Positions 42,848-54,229 of a stretch of DNA of 64,000 nt are shown in pieces. Below the pieces are notes generated by a model. It was not told where the DNA came from and made no database searches. It was given only the letters and a program-made list of their open reading frames with translations. The position numbers were made by a program, and so were the translations under genes. Positions within the stretch are counted from its first letter, which is position 1. Each line of letters starts with the position of its first letter. The stretch comes from Ampelomyces quisqualis. Its lineage: Eukaryota > Ascomycota > Dothideomycetes > Pleosporales > Phaeosphaeriaceae. The DNA lies in assembly GCA_018398575.1 (NCBI GenBank), contig JAGTXZ010000005.1:2046001-2110000 (forward strand), given 5' to 3'.

Positions 42848-45145
42848 TCAAGGCATGCCTACCTGGATGCCATCCAGACTCCTGTCTACTATAGCTGCAT
42901 ACTGCGTTGCATTGCCTGCATCCGACCTTCGTGCTGCTGCCTCATACAGGGCCGTAGTGTCTTGTTTCCACAGCGTCTCATTCATCCTGATTATGCGGCG
43001 ATCGTAGGTTATAAGACCGTTGACTTCGCCTTCAACATCGGTAGTTTGCGTCCATACGCCCCCAGAACAAGAAAATAGATCAGTCTGCTCGCGCAGTTGG
43101 TTGAGCAAATCATGCGTTCGGTAGTTCCAGTCTTCCGTGGAGTTTGTAAGCTCATAGGAAGTTTGCCGATTGAGGTCGGCGTACCATGAACTTGTCTACG
43201 TTAGCGAGTGTTCTGAAATGGACAACTCGTGTTTGCTCGTAGTGATAAAAGCACAAACAAAAGGAGAGATTGCAACTTACTGGCCCTTTGGAGGATACTG
43301 TCCGATGCCTCCAAACTCCCCTTGTAACCCTATACGACTCTTATCATACGCACTGTCCGAACCTTCAGGTCCCGACCCCTGTGTCGACCAGAACGGCGTA
43401 CCACACTGGGGTGTAGAGTAATGATGATTGTCGTCGAAATCGCCTGCTCTGTGGTCGGTCCAGCCACTGACTGCATTGACGAGGCGGGTGGGATCCAAAC
43501 TTCGTACGAGATCTGTGAGTGGGTACTCAGGCCATGGAGGCGAAGTTGCCTGGCCCCATTCTTCATTGTATATTGTCCATGCAAAGATACTTGGATAGCT
43601 CTTAAGTTGTTCGATGAGTAGCGCAAGCTGCCTGTTGAACTCGGCTTGTTCGTTAGGACCTTCTAAGCGAATGGTGCCGCATCCGCCATTTTTATCTGGT
43701 AGGTCGGGTCGGAGAGACGGCATGTCTTGGATGACCAGGAAGCCCATCTCGTCGCAGGCCTTATAGTACAAAGCGGGTTCGACTTTGATGTGCTTTCGCA
43801 CCATGTTGATACCGACGCGCTTCAATACATCCAGATCGAATCTCATGGCTTCTACACTAGGCGGGGTGTAAATTCCATCTAGCATCTAGGATTAGCTGTT
43901 TACTGCCCAGCACAATGGTACGACGTCATTCTACCTACCTGGCCAGAAACCTTGATCCAACGGTCCAAAGGGAAAGATAAACTTTCCATTCAGCAGGGGC
44001 CTCTGCACACCGCCAATCGCGCGTCTTGAAATGGTGCGGAAACCCGTGTAGCTTTGTACCGTGTCACTCCCGAACTTGATCGTAATGTTGTACAAAGTCG
44101 GGGAATCAGGATACCAGAGGTCTGGATCGGAAACAGTGAAAACGAAAGGCGCACCGCTTGATCCTGTTGCAGTTGCCTTGACATTCTGGGAGTTTGGCTC
44201 GTAGATTGTGACTTCAACGGGGGTGCTTGAGTTTGTACTACTGTGTACTGTGACGTTCACTGCTATCGTTTAGCGGCACTCTGCCGAGGACAATGGGGTT
44301 GAATACCTTTCCCGTCCATATCCGCAGACAGATCCAGCTTTGAAATGTGTTCTGAAGGTACTGACTCAAGCCAGACTGTCTGCCAGATGCCACTGCATGG
44401 TGTGTACCATATCATTCCGCCACGGTTGAGGGTTTGCTTGCCGATCGGAATCTGTGTACGCCCCTGGTCCGTGGGATCGTAAACATGAACTATACTACAT
44501 TCATCGTTAGATTCTCCCGAAACTTTGGCACTGGAATACAAACAGTTCGTTTGTGCCGTTAGCATTGAGATATGGCGTGATATCGACGGAGAATTCAAAG
44601 TATCCACCCCTGTGGAAAGCAGCATTCCTTCCGTTGACAAAGACCGTTGCTTCATAGTCGACGGCTCCAAAGTTCAAAATCACACTATTGTCGCTGGGCC
44701 AGTCTGATGGTATTTCAAGTGGAGTCTGATACCAGCTGTATATACGACCGTTCGGACCCTTGCCCGTCACGCCTGTATCAAGCCTGAGTACAAAGCTTCA
44801 CGACTAACTTGATAGATGCATACCTGACAGTGCACTCTCAAGGCAGAAGGGGACCAGAACCGGATCCTCGAGTGTTTCGCCAAATGGTGGTGAGCCAAGA
44901 TCACCTTCTGCAGCGTTTCGATACCGCCAAACACCATTGAGGTTCTTCCAGTACGAACGCTGCAGGCGAGGTCGTGGGTATTCTGGCCATGGGTTGGTGC
45001 CGACCGTACTTGTCCACGGAGTGTCGAGTGTAATGTTCCCAATCTTGTAGTCGCTATTGTTACTCTGCCGTGGTACAATACTCGCCGCAAAGGTACATGA
45101 TGCTAACCAGGCTGCGGTGATCCCAAGGAAGAGCATCTTGAGCAC
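42848..45145 (-). CDS. Secreted GH2 glycoside hydrolase (beta-galactosidase/beta-glucuronidase-like)
   Basis: Six exons on the minus strand give 667 residues with all phases agreeing: 45145-44824, 44772-44544, 44494-44307, 44262-43939, 43878-43281 and 43190-42848. A signal peptide covers about residues 1-20. The N-terminal sugar-binding jelly roll shows YWKNLNGVWRY and AVDYEATVFVNGR. An immunoglobulin-like domain follows, then the TIM barrel. GH2 catalytic residues are visible: the acid/base glutamate in YNEEWG (about E460) and the nucleophile in LQGEFGG (about E542). This suggests an exo-acting beta-glycosidase of the beta-galactosidase/beta-glucuronidase/beta-mannosidase superfamily. Substrate cannot be told from sequence by eye. 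The 44543-44495 intron uses a GTTTGT donor, chosen because it restores ELIVHVYDPTD. Confidence 0.88.
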
Positions 45146-46490
45146 GTGAAAACACCTAGATGATTGCGAAGTGCTCGTCAGTCTGTCGAGGATCTAGTAG
45201 TGAGTGGGCTCAACGCAAGCTATTTAAGGTGCTCGCATGTTGATGACAGCATAGTCCCATGGTACCTGTAAGGGCTGCATGCTGCATTCTGCATTAGTTG
45301 ATCCGAGGTCTAGCGGCGGGCGTGGCTGCACGCCTCTGTTGATCACTGCAACGCAACGTCAAAAGCTCTGCAGCGTCATCCCAAGAAGACCACATTAGAA
45401 AGAATGGCGTGCGTCGTCTTCTGACAGCTTCTGCTATACTAGCAAGTTCGCCCGGACAGCGATGCGTATAGTCGGACGACGGAACACGTTTCGCACAGCG
45501 ACGCTACCGATACCCTCGCTGAAGTCTCCGAGGTAAACAACGACGCTTGTGATGCGTCTCTCTTCCGAATGCGCGGCGTCAGATGGGGTACCGCATCACG
45601 ATAGATGGGTGTGATGATCAAAGATCTGCGCCTTGGCTCGCGAACCGGCGGCGGGTGGCCTCGTGGTGGTGGTTCCAACTTCCCCGCACGCAATTGGGGC
45701 ATGTTCGTCTACACCCTCAGTGCCCGAATTTCCTCGTAAGCCGGATGCGTGCGTGGCAAGAAGGTTGCGAAAGACGTTGCGATGCTGTGTTTGGTATCAC
45801 GGACGTGCGCTGGCATAATTCAATGCAGGAACGAACGTGGCGGTCAATGTGAGGCGCAAGATGTAAAACGACATTGGCGCAGCCACTATTTCTTGTAAAG
45901 CGGTGAGATAGAGGCAATCGGTGTCACAATGGTGTGGTGTTGGATGGTCTTTTGGGTGGAGGCACTTGGAGCAAACATGGCGCAAAGAGAAGGACCGATG
46001 TCAACTAAAACTACTACGAAGAAATCCGTTGGCTACAGGGTACTAAGGATAGACACAACAACAATTGCGGTTATAATCTCATGCTCTTTTCATCACGTCG
46101 TACACAGCGTGACAGTATTTCTCCTTCTCGCCAAGTTCCAAGCATGATACGAGACACGCGCAGACTTGCGAGAATATAAACCCATTCATTGCGACGTTCC
46201 TACAGTACCCGCAAAGCAGCCGCCGCTTCCCGTTCTTTATCGTGCTTCTTGTCGCGAAGAACCTTGTTCCCATGATGCCGCGCAGTGCACTACCTTCCCG
46301 TTCCCCTCCCTCAACGTGACATCCAAGCCGTGTTCTTCATCTCGTCACATGCAGGATACTACCCCGCGATTACTGTTACATGGTTGTAAAGATATCTACA
46401 ACCTAGCTCTGTGTAATCTGCGGACGGCATACCCAATTCAGAGAGCTGCTAGACCCCGCCATCGGGCCCGACCGACCTAGACTAGGAGCT
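45146..46490. other. Intergenic region
   Basis: About 1.3 kb; promoter of the GH2 gene at the left and 3' flank of the kinase-like gene at the right. Short overlapping frames only. Confidence 0.4.
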
Positions 46491-48575
46491 TCAGGGCAGC
46501 AGGAGGAACGGCTTGCTCCAAGACTTGACCTTCTGCGAAGAAGAATTTCGTCTCGATGGGCTAGGTGGCGTGTCCATGGTGGAGTGGGCCGTGACGGTTC
46601 TAGGACTTTGAGGCGAGGTAGGTGAGCTCGGTGGTATCGGAGCCTTTCTCGGAGACTCGTACGACGTGTTAACGAATGTAGGCCGTTCTATCGTCCGAAT
46701 CGAGTCGCCATCGTCCTCGCAGATTCCCGATAGCGTCAAACGATCAGAATACGAGTTCAGTATGGACGACATGGCAGTACTGTCTGAGGCCGTGGACATT
46801 CGTAGTGTGTTCGTGTCAGAAGTAGTCGAGCTCATCGTGGACATGGTCGACATCGTCCGGAGCGAAGCGGCACTTGAGGTGCCGTCGGAGGATGCTGCAA
46901 CGCAAACATCGTGCTTGTGTTCGCCACAGTGGATATCTGGTATGGCAGTTTCGTGCAGCACGATATCGAGCAGCTTGTCGCGGACTTCACGAGCGGTCGG
47001 TCGAACGATCGGCGCTCTGCTGAGCATGCTACGAATAAGATTCAATATGGGAGGTACGGCGCGGAAGGCATGGTCGTCATGCTCGAAAGATGTCTTCTCA
47101 AGACTCACGATCCATGCATCAATCTTGTCCAGATTTGCATGGAAGGACGAGTCGGTACGAGAATTTTTTCCGCCAGTGTTGATCTTCTGCTTGGAAGATC
47201 TGTGCTTGACAAAATCGTGAGGCTTCTTCTTCAGCATGAAACTTATAATCTCGACGAAGACACAGCCCAAAGAAAAAACATCTGCTTTCTCGGTCTCATG
47301 GACTCGCGAACGCGCCTTGGATGTTGGCTTAGTGGTCCGCTTGAACCCAAAGTTGAAGCCGGAAAAGTCGGCTGTGGGTGCCTTTGTGAGTTTCTGCCGC
47401 TGCGAACCATTGCTGTTGGAAGATCCAGATGAACTTTTGCTTACAATCGAAGCATGTTTGGCGGTTGGTGTCACTAGTGACGGTACTGCAATATTGTTCT
47501 CCAACGAGTCAGGAATTGTGTGAGCCTCTGGCGCGCCGTAGATGTAGACGTCCATCGGATCAGGTCTTTTGTCCTTCTGAAACGTTTCCAGACTTCCGAT
47601 GTCGCTGAAGGCGATGGCATTTCGTTCGTCAATCAAAATGTTGGAGGGCCGGATCGCAGAATGACAAAATCCATTTTGGTGGAGAGTAGCGATTGCATCA
47701 GCCAGGCAATGCAGCCAATTTAAAATCAGCCATCTCCGGTCAGGCTTCGGTAGTTTTTGATACTGTGTCGGAGTACGATGATCGATGAAAGTGCGAAGCG
47801 TGTGTTGTCCTACGAAATTCGTTACGGTAAAGCCAGTCCCTTTTGCGGTATACGAGGCCCAAATCGGGGCAATGTGTTCATGCTCGACCATTCGCGCGCT
47901 CTCAACATCCATCATGAAGTCGGCCTCGAATGTATCTGGAGCCTCGGAATTTCCAAGAGCAAACCGCCTTCGAACGTAGACTTCTTTGGGCCGTTTAGGC
48001 AGGTGAACACGCGACCAGTTTTGAAGGCTGACTGCTGCCGGAAGATTTTGGACGTACTCCAGAGGCACTTCCTCGTTGGGTGCGTAGTCGATGTGGACAC
48101 CGTCCCGCAACTCACGGAGCAAAAAAGAAAATTGGGTATGGTAGAAACGGTTATCGGCGTGGTTATCACGACGATTTGAAAGTGACAGCTGCTCGATGTC
48201 GTCCATTCGAAGCGGCAAGTCATCGTCGTCCCAGGACCTGTCGACAACGGCAAAGATTCTATCTGCTTCACCAACCTCGGCTAGTACCAGGAACAATCTC
48301 CTCGCCTTCTCCAGTATCCATTCGATGTAGGTGTCGTCGCTTAGATCACCGAATCCCACCGGAGAGGTTAGTCGCTCCCTCTCCTGGGGCTGCAGCCGTG
48401 ATGTTACAAAGTCTTGAGTGACCTTCTCGTTGATCCTCTCTTCGGTCCACCATATTTGTTGGAGGGCAGCATGAGGGGTGACGAGGGAATGTCCTGCATA
48501 TCCATAGATGAGCGCATTCAATGCGACAGTTTGGTCGTTGACAACATTCGTCAGTGTCCTTGCGCTCATTGCCAC
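46491..48575 (-). CDS. Protein kinase-like protein, predicted pseudokinase
   Basis: Intronless, 694 residues. A kinase fold spans about 200-560. Recognisable parts are MVEHEHIAPIW (alpha-C region), LADAIATLHQNGF (alpha-E), HSAIRPSNILI in place of the HRDLKxxN catalytic loop, FSDIG in place of DFG, YGAPEAH (APE motif) and ADVFSLGCVFVEI (alpha-F). The catalytic aspartate of HRD is alanine. I also see no VAIK-type lysine in the N-lobe, so phosphotransfer is unlikely and a scaffold or regulatory role is inferred. A 200-residue N-terminal domain (WWTEERINEKVTQDFV and beyond) precedes it, of the kind fused to fungal kinase-like proteins. The C terminus (560-694) is Ser/Thr/Pro-rich and probably phosphorylated. 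The start at 48575 is the first Met; a second lies two codons downstream. Confidence 0.8.
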   Translation of the reverse strand: MAMSARTLTNVVNDQTVALNALIYGYAGHSLVTPHAALQQIWWTEERINEKVTQDFVTSRLQPQERERLTSPVGFGDLSDDTYIEWILEKARRLFLVLAEVGEADRIFAVVDRSWDDDDLPLRMDDIEQLSLSNRRDNHADNRFYHTQFSFLLRELRDGVHIDYAPNEEVPLEYVQNLPAAVSLQNWSRVHLPKRPKEVYVRRRFALGNSEAPDTFEADFMMDVESARMVEHEHIAPIWASYTAKGTGFTVTNFVGQHTLRTFIDHRTPTQYQKLPKPDRRWLILNWLHCLADAIATLHQNGFCHSAIRPSNILIDERNAIAFSDIGSLETFQKDKRPDPMDVYIYGAPEAHTIPDSLENNIAVPSLVTPTAKHASIVSKSSSGSSNSNGSQRQKLTKAPTADFSGFNFGFKRTTKPTSKARSRVHETEKADVFSLGCVFVEIISFMLKKKPHDFVKHRSSKQKINTGGKNSRTDSSFHANLDKIDAWIVSLEKTSFEHDDHAFRAVPPILNLIRSMLSRAPIVRPTAREVRDKLLDIVLHETAIPDIHCGEHKHDVCVAASSDGTSSAASLRTMSTMSTMSSTTSDTNTLRMSTASDSTAMSSILNSYSDRLTLSGICEDDGDSIRTIERPTFVNTSYESPRKAPIPPSSPTSPQSPRTVTAHSTMDTPPSPSRRNSSSQKVKSWSKPFLLLP

Positions 48576-49954
48576 GACGGAAGCTCCTCTGAAGTTTGTT
48601 GGGGCGCAAGGCTAGTGCAAGGTGTGGTTGAACTTGAGCGCGGATAGAGCCGAAGCCGTGTTAGGATGATGGTCATGTCTGATGAAGGAGAGAGTCAGAG
48701 AGCAGCAATAGCGCAGACGAAACGTAGTCGAGCTGATGGAGGGAGGTAAGACGGTAGTTTTCAGGCGTCAGCGGGGCCAGAATCATGGGCTCTCAATCGT
48801 TGTACAAATGATGATCCGCTTTACGGAACGCGGCTGGTTATGGCAAGCGGCATGGCAACGAATACATGGCTTCCGGCTGGGCCGCAAAGCAGCCAATAAT
48901 TGGCAGCACAGCAAGGCCTTTCGAACAGGCTGCACCGCGTTGGCGGAAGGCGAAGGGGGGCTTCTGCGCCTCGCGATGTGACAGTGGCCCCGAGAGCGGC
49001 CAGCCATGTGGCAATCCGACCAGGAGATAAGACATTGCGCGTAGGAGTTGGGGCATCAGGATTCAGGCGAATGGGCGATGCTAATAGGCCAATGCCAATG
49101 ACGAGTGCCGAGGGCTGTTCTAGGGGCGTGGTCAGCGGCTGGGAATGGTTTCTGCATGCGCGCTGCCCAACGGCTAAAGACGTGATACCAAAACCTACGC
49201 ATGTTGCAAGGGACGGCGTCGACTTTGGTCATGTGCGCGCCACACGCTGGAAGCTGAAGACAATCCGCCAGAGCATCACAGCTGCCCGCACAAGTGAGCA
49301 CAAGTGCGGCCCTATTCCACCAAAGGAATCCGGCACGGCGCCACCAGCCGTCTGGATTTCGGTCGCTATCAAAGCCAGCGGGACCCGAGGTGACAGCGCA
49401 ACCCAACTTTCAGTTCACCCCCTCACGCCCGATGATGCAGATTGCGGCATAGCCCTCGCGACCTCATGCAGCAACTTTTGCTTTCGGTACTTTAGGCGCC
49501 ACCGAGACTGCGCGGCCGCGACTCGATGCCAATTGGTACAGACTGCCTGCAGGTTGGGCATCTGGACCACGGCAGAGTGCGGGACAGACAACTCTCGCGT
49601 CCCTTGACGCCGCCTGTGCCACAGTGTCACAGCCCGCTCCCTGTAAAGACGGCAAGCGATGTGATATGAAGTGAAGTGAAGCCGTGAGGTCGGCACGTTG
49701 GGTTGGGACTGCCACGAGCTTTGTCGATCGCTAACCGACGCAGGGTTTGCGCCATCCCACGCGGCCGCCGTCAACCACAGTCCTGGGTTTTCTGGATAGC
49801 TATTTGAACGGGAAGAAGATTTGACGGCTATCCAATCTCGACGGCATTCAGCTTGTCAGACCTGTCAATACATTTGCATTTCACAAATCAGATCCCGTGG
49901 GGGGATTTGCCATGCACAGAAACATCGTGATGCCTTTGCAGCGTTTTGGCCACC
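48576..49954. other. Intergenic region
   Basis: About 1.4 kb, GC-rich, with overlapping frames on both strands and no family signal. Confidence 0.35.
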
Positions 49955-50245
49955 ATTGGGACAGCCCGCTCGGCGGTACCTAGAACAACGGGAAGAAGCT
50001 TTGGCGGCATCGCCCTGAACATCACGCGCACTCCCAATGGTCTGTACGAAGGTGCGCCGCAGCAAGTTTTCAGCTAGAATATCGATGGCGACAAGGTGTA
50101 CCATGATCTGAGCAGTGTGTTTGGGGCGCCGTTTGCCGGGAAAAGGCTGAAAGGGACGAGTACGACCGGGGAGGCGATTGTGGCAAGTCAGGTCGAGAGC
50201 GTGGACAAGGAGGAGAATGTTTGGTTTAGTGTTTATGAGCGATGA
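49955..50245 (+). pseudogene. BYS1-like secreted protein relic
   Basis: One plus-strand frame reads FGGIALNITRTPNGLYEGAP, then QQVFS, a TAG (50075-50077), then NIDGDKVYHDLSSVFGAPFA, GKRLKGTS and finally ENVWFSVYER with TGA at 50243-50245. The segment resembles the C-terminal two thirds of the Blastomyces yeast-phase-specific (BYS1) family of small secreted fungal proteins, whose motif is ..ITR..NGLY.GAPQ..F.Y...G..V.YDLS.VFGDPF.G. The in-frame stop sits where an aromatic residue is usual, cysteines expected near the end are missing, and no clean signal peptide or start is found upstream. Degenerate copy; family assignment from memory, fairly confident. Confidence 0.5.
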
Positions 50246-50359
50246 AGAGGGGCGGGGCGTTGGGTGAGTGGGGGACTAGGGTTGGATTAGGACACTAATG
50301 GGTTCGAGCAAGACTTGGCGGATAATGTGAGGGTATGAACATGTTGTGAATCTGCAAGC

Positions 50360-51932
50360 CTATTCCTCCTCGCTTTCCTCGCTGCTGTTGTCGCCAGCTA
50401 ATCCAGCCATCATCTCTTGATACAGCGGATCTTCTTCTTCTTCCTCTTCCTCGGCAGGAGCAGCGCCACCGCCGCCCATGCTTGGTTTCCGGTCATGACC
50501 ATGACGTGCCGGGGGGCCGATATCAATGACATCGACATCGCGGTCACCCTCGTCGATCTCGAGTTCCCCGCCGTCGCTGTCGTCGTCCTCGTCCTCGGCG
50601 TCTTCTTCACCACCATCGTCGTCGAAATCGATGACACTCAGGTCTTGCAAGGTGCGATTCTTGCGCGGCGTAAAGGTCCCGGGGTTGGGTGAGCCGTGGT
50701 TGCTATTTGTTGCGCTTTCGAGCGATATAGGGCCTTGAGACGGAGATTTGAAACCTCTGCCCACGCCCAGGCTCTGACCTAGGCCTAGCGCTTTTAACGA
50801 TTGTTGTGGTCGTGACGGGCGTGCATCTGGCACTTCAATCTCCAGCAGCCCGTCTTCGTCGTCAGATTCGCCCTCGGCATCTTCATCCTCTAGCTCAGAG
50901 GCTGCATGATATTGTGGCGATGGTGAGCGTCGAGTTTGCCGTGGTGGAGAGGACACGGACTCTGCTTCGCCCTCTGCGTCGGCGTCGGACTCGTCGGAGG
51001 AATGGACAAGCTCGGCAGACTTGATCTTGGAGGACGGCGGCGCGGCAGCTTTGGCCCTGGGCTTCGGCGCAGCAGCTTGTGAGGGTCGCTCAGAGGCGCG
51101 GCGCTCGAGGTGAATTGCAGGTGGGGGCTGCGCTTTCTTGACGCCCGGCTTCTTTTTCATGAACATACCCGACTCGGCTGTCTTGCGCTTCTTCTGCACT
51201 GGCCCCGCAGGCTTCGGCTTGGGTGCGGCCGCCGCTGCGGGCTTCCGTGCGCCAAATTGGGGTGTGTTCATGGCGCTGCCCGTGCCTGTCTTGTAGTCTG
51301 GCGAAGACATGTTGTGATAGTCCGACTCGTCGCCTCGCTTGCCCTTCTCCTTGTCGAGGAAGTGTCGGAAGTCGTAGGGGTTATTTGGGTCTGGGTCGCC
51401 GGACTCGGCCTCCTGCACAGCCGCCCCGAACAAGTCCTCCTCGCCCTCCTCATCTCGCTGGCTGTCCGTACTCTTCTTCGGATAGACCTTGTCGTACTCT
51501 GAGGCGATGTTCCTGTTGTTCTTGGTTGCGATGTTGAACGTGTATGCGTCGGAGAGCGGCTCGAGCGTGGCTTTCTGGGACGCGGGGTCCAGGAGCAAGA
51601 CGTATGATTTCTTGGACGCCACGCGATGGCCAGTGAAGGTGAAGATGTCCCTGTTGCCGGAGCTGCTCTTGTCTTCGACTTTGAGGCTGTAGCTGGTCGA
51701 GGACGTGGACGTGAGCCTCGTCGTTCGCGCTTCCGAGGTTTGCGCCGGCTTGTGGTTGTCTGAGACGGTGTGAGCGGTCTGGACGCAGCTGGGACCAAGG
51801 GGCCGTTGTACACTTGACACTACTGTACGTGTCATGTGACCTGTCGCTGTGTGCTATGCGGTCGCTGATGTGGAGGCTGAAATGCGCCTTCTTGTGAGGC
51901 TCGATGCGGCTCTCCACCATCGGGGAAGCCAT
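50360..51932 (-). CDS. Eaf-type (ELL-associated factor) transcription elongation protein
   Basis: Two exons, 51932-51821 and 51759-50360, give 503 residues. The Eaf N-terminal domain (about 5-110) is split by the intron: IEPHKKAHFSLHISDRIA, then NNHKPAQTSEARTTRLT, then YSLKVEDKSSSG and FTFTGHRVASKKSYVLLLDP, typical of the domain that partners ELL in stimulating RNA polymerase II elongation. The remainder is low complexity: PNNPYDFRHFLD near residue 150-165 is conserved in fungal Eaf proteins, followed by Lys/Ala-rich and then strongly Asp/Glu-rich segments ending GDNSSEESEEE. Nuclear location is expected. The donor GTGTCA is not a consensus site, but the join restores NNHKP. Without splicing, the downstream Met at 51835 would give a truncated domain. 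Confidence 0.82.
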
Positions 51933-52486
51933 CGCGCGCAGGCAGCCCTGCTGGGTGGTGGTCGGTCGACGGGGAAAGCACGATGCGCGGCAAGAAGAAG
52001 GGAAAGAAGAATGACCGACGCTGCGGGGCACGAGCGAGGGTGTCAGAAAGAGCTGTGAATCAAACTCGGTAGTGCGCCGTGAGGCTGGAGGCTGGACATG
52101 ATGGAAGGTCAGCGGCACCGGCGTTCCGGGCGTGACACTCGACTGGTCTGGATCAGCGGCTCATCCCGCCATCTCCGCCATCTCCCCACAAAACAAGGCC
52201 TCCTTGCCACTCGGAAGACACCACCATCCCTTCTTCACGGCGCAATCTGCTTCACACCTAGTCGTGGTTGTTCAGCGAGAACAGCTACCCCGCCGCAGAG
52301 TCACGCAGTATCGACCATCACCGGATGGAGCCATTCACCATCCCACCGGGACAACTGTCACCGAACACCAACTTTTGTGAAAATTGGGATCCTTGATGCA
52401 CCCTGTATAATGTCGTTGACCGTGTCACCTGCCCTCCCCAAACGACCTCCTCGCGTCCACAGAATCAGACCGAATCCCCACGCATT
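51933..52486. other. Intergenic region
   Basis: Promoter of the Eaf gene (left) and 3' flank of the esterase gene (right). No coding signal seen. Confidence 0.4.
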
Positions 52487-53328
52487 CTAGGAAAAGTAAT
52501 ACTCTCCTTTCCCCAACGCTGTAGCAATCTTCTTCACCGGCACGACATACTGCTTCAGCTCCGGTGAAACTTCATCAATCAGCACCGCCACCAGGTTCCC
52601 AAACACAACACTCCCCTGGCTGTTCAAGTGCGTAAAGTCTGTCGGATTGAGATTATACGTCGCAGCATTCGCCGGTCCAATGGCATTCAGATACTTCGTA
52701 CTGGCAGCATTCAGGTCGATTATGGTCGCACCAGTCTTGCTAGCTGCCTCCTTGGCAGCCGCTGTCACGTCCGCCAAGTTCTCATTGATTTTACCCGTCG
52801 AGGTCGAGAAGCGGCGTCGGCTTAGACTAGTCACCAAGATAGGTGTGGCCGGAACTGCTCGGACTTCATTGACAAACTTGACAAGATTTGCGGTGAGTTT
52901 GGCCATGCTGATGTTCTTCTCGGGCTTCTGGTCGTTGTGTCCAAACTGTATCGTAACATAAGGCTCGTAGGATGATCGTGCATTCTTTGCCGCGGCGAGA
53001 ACGCTGGCCCAGTCTCCGCCGTCACGGAAAGAGACGGTGGTGGCGCCATTGTGTCCATAGTTGGTGCCGGTTGCGCCGCTTTTCAGTGTGGTGTTCAAGA
53101 ATCCATCGCCCCAGCCTGTAGCACTGTTAACGGGGTAGTGCTTATGCATTGACAGGCTGACTTACCTCCACCATTTTCTGCTTGCACAGCAGTAGTCGAA
53201 TCTCCAGCCAGGAAGAAGGCTGGAGGCTTCGCAGATTTCTCCTTTAGTCCGGGTGCCGGTGCTGCAGTGGCACTTGCGGAAAAAGCCACAAGACTCGCGA
53301 AGAACGCTGCGCCGGTAGAGAACAACAT
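52487..53328 (-). CDS. Rhamnogalacturonan acetylesterase (CE12, SGNH fold)
   Basis: Exons 53328-53166 and 53115-52487 give 263 residues. The start at 53328 is chosen because it opens a clean signal peptide (MLFSTGAAFFASLVAFSASA). SGNH-hydrolase blocks are all present: FFLAGDSTTA with the nucleophile Ser44, a glycine block at NYGHNGATT, TIQFGHNDQKP with the oxyanion Asn, and the catalytic Asp/His in PTDFTHLNSQG. This matches CE12 enzymes that remove acetyl groups from the pectin backbone rhamnogalacturonan I so that lyases and hydrolases can act. Extracellular. Length is typical (about 230-260 for the family). The single intron is bounded by GTAAGT and CTACAG. Confidence 0.9.
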
Positions 53329-54229
53329 GGCAACTTGTAGAGAATTCCAAGGCCAAGTCGAATCCGAGAGGCTGGTTAGGTGTCTGAGTTTTATAGATGT
53401 AGCGAGACGATATTCGCAGAAAACCCAAAAATCCAGGCCTTCATCAAGTCTACCCCGGAATTGAGTATGATGAGTTGTTTCCACCAATGGCGAGAAGGCG
53501 GGTCAATCTTGCGGTCGGCTAAGACGGGATACCCTGAAGGGATGCGGCGACCTATGCACCGAGGGGTTTGCCTTGGACCTTACGGTCAAGCATGGCTCAA
53601 CCGTTGGAAATCACAAGCCGTGGAAGTGGCCGAGGAAAGGAACGAAGGAAGGAAGCTCGGACCATCCGTGCCATACCCGCGGCGTGTACTGTAGTGCCCC
53701 GTGCACGTTATACTATATTATATTAATACTTAAAGAGTTAAAGAGTTGAACTAAAAGTTGTATATTTTACTTTATAAATTCAAATAGCTTGATTCTCTAG
53801 AAATGGTTACTATTTATACACTAATTCAGTTAATACTTAATAGTTACTGTAGTATTTTATTCTACATTATACTTTAAAAAGAAACTTTGAAGTAAATTTA
53901 CTATTTTCTACTTGCATATAATATTCCTCTTAATTAGGTTTGGAAATCCTAAAAACTACCTTTGTAGAATAGTAAAGTCTTGAGTGAATTATTAAACTAA
54001 CATAGAGCTAAAGTCTAAGGTAGAGTCGGGCCTAGTAGACGATAGACTATTAATAATAGTCTATTATTTAGCCGCTACAAAAGAATTTCCTACTGTTACA
54101 ACTTCTTTACTGTAGACTCTTCTTGCCTAAGTCCTTACTTATGTCGTCTAGCTTATCAGATATCCCTAATTCCACGCATAGGCATCAGAATAGCATTTAC
54201 TATTGTGGGCAAATCTAGTCGGGTATATA
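53329..54229. other. Promoter flank, then AT-rich degenerate block
   Basis: 53,329-53,700 is normal-composition promoter of the esterase gene. From about 53,700 the composition abruptly becomes very AT-rich, with TA-rich words and stops in all frames. This looks like RIP, grading into the kinase relic to the right. No transposon ends recognised. Confidence 0.5.
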
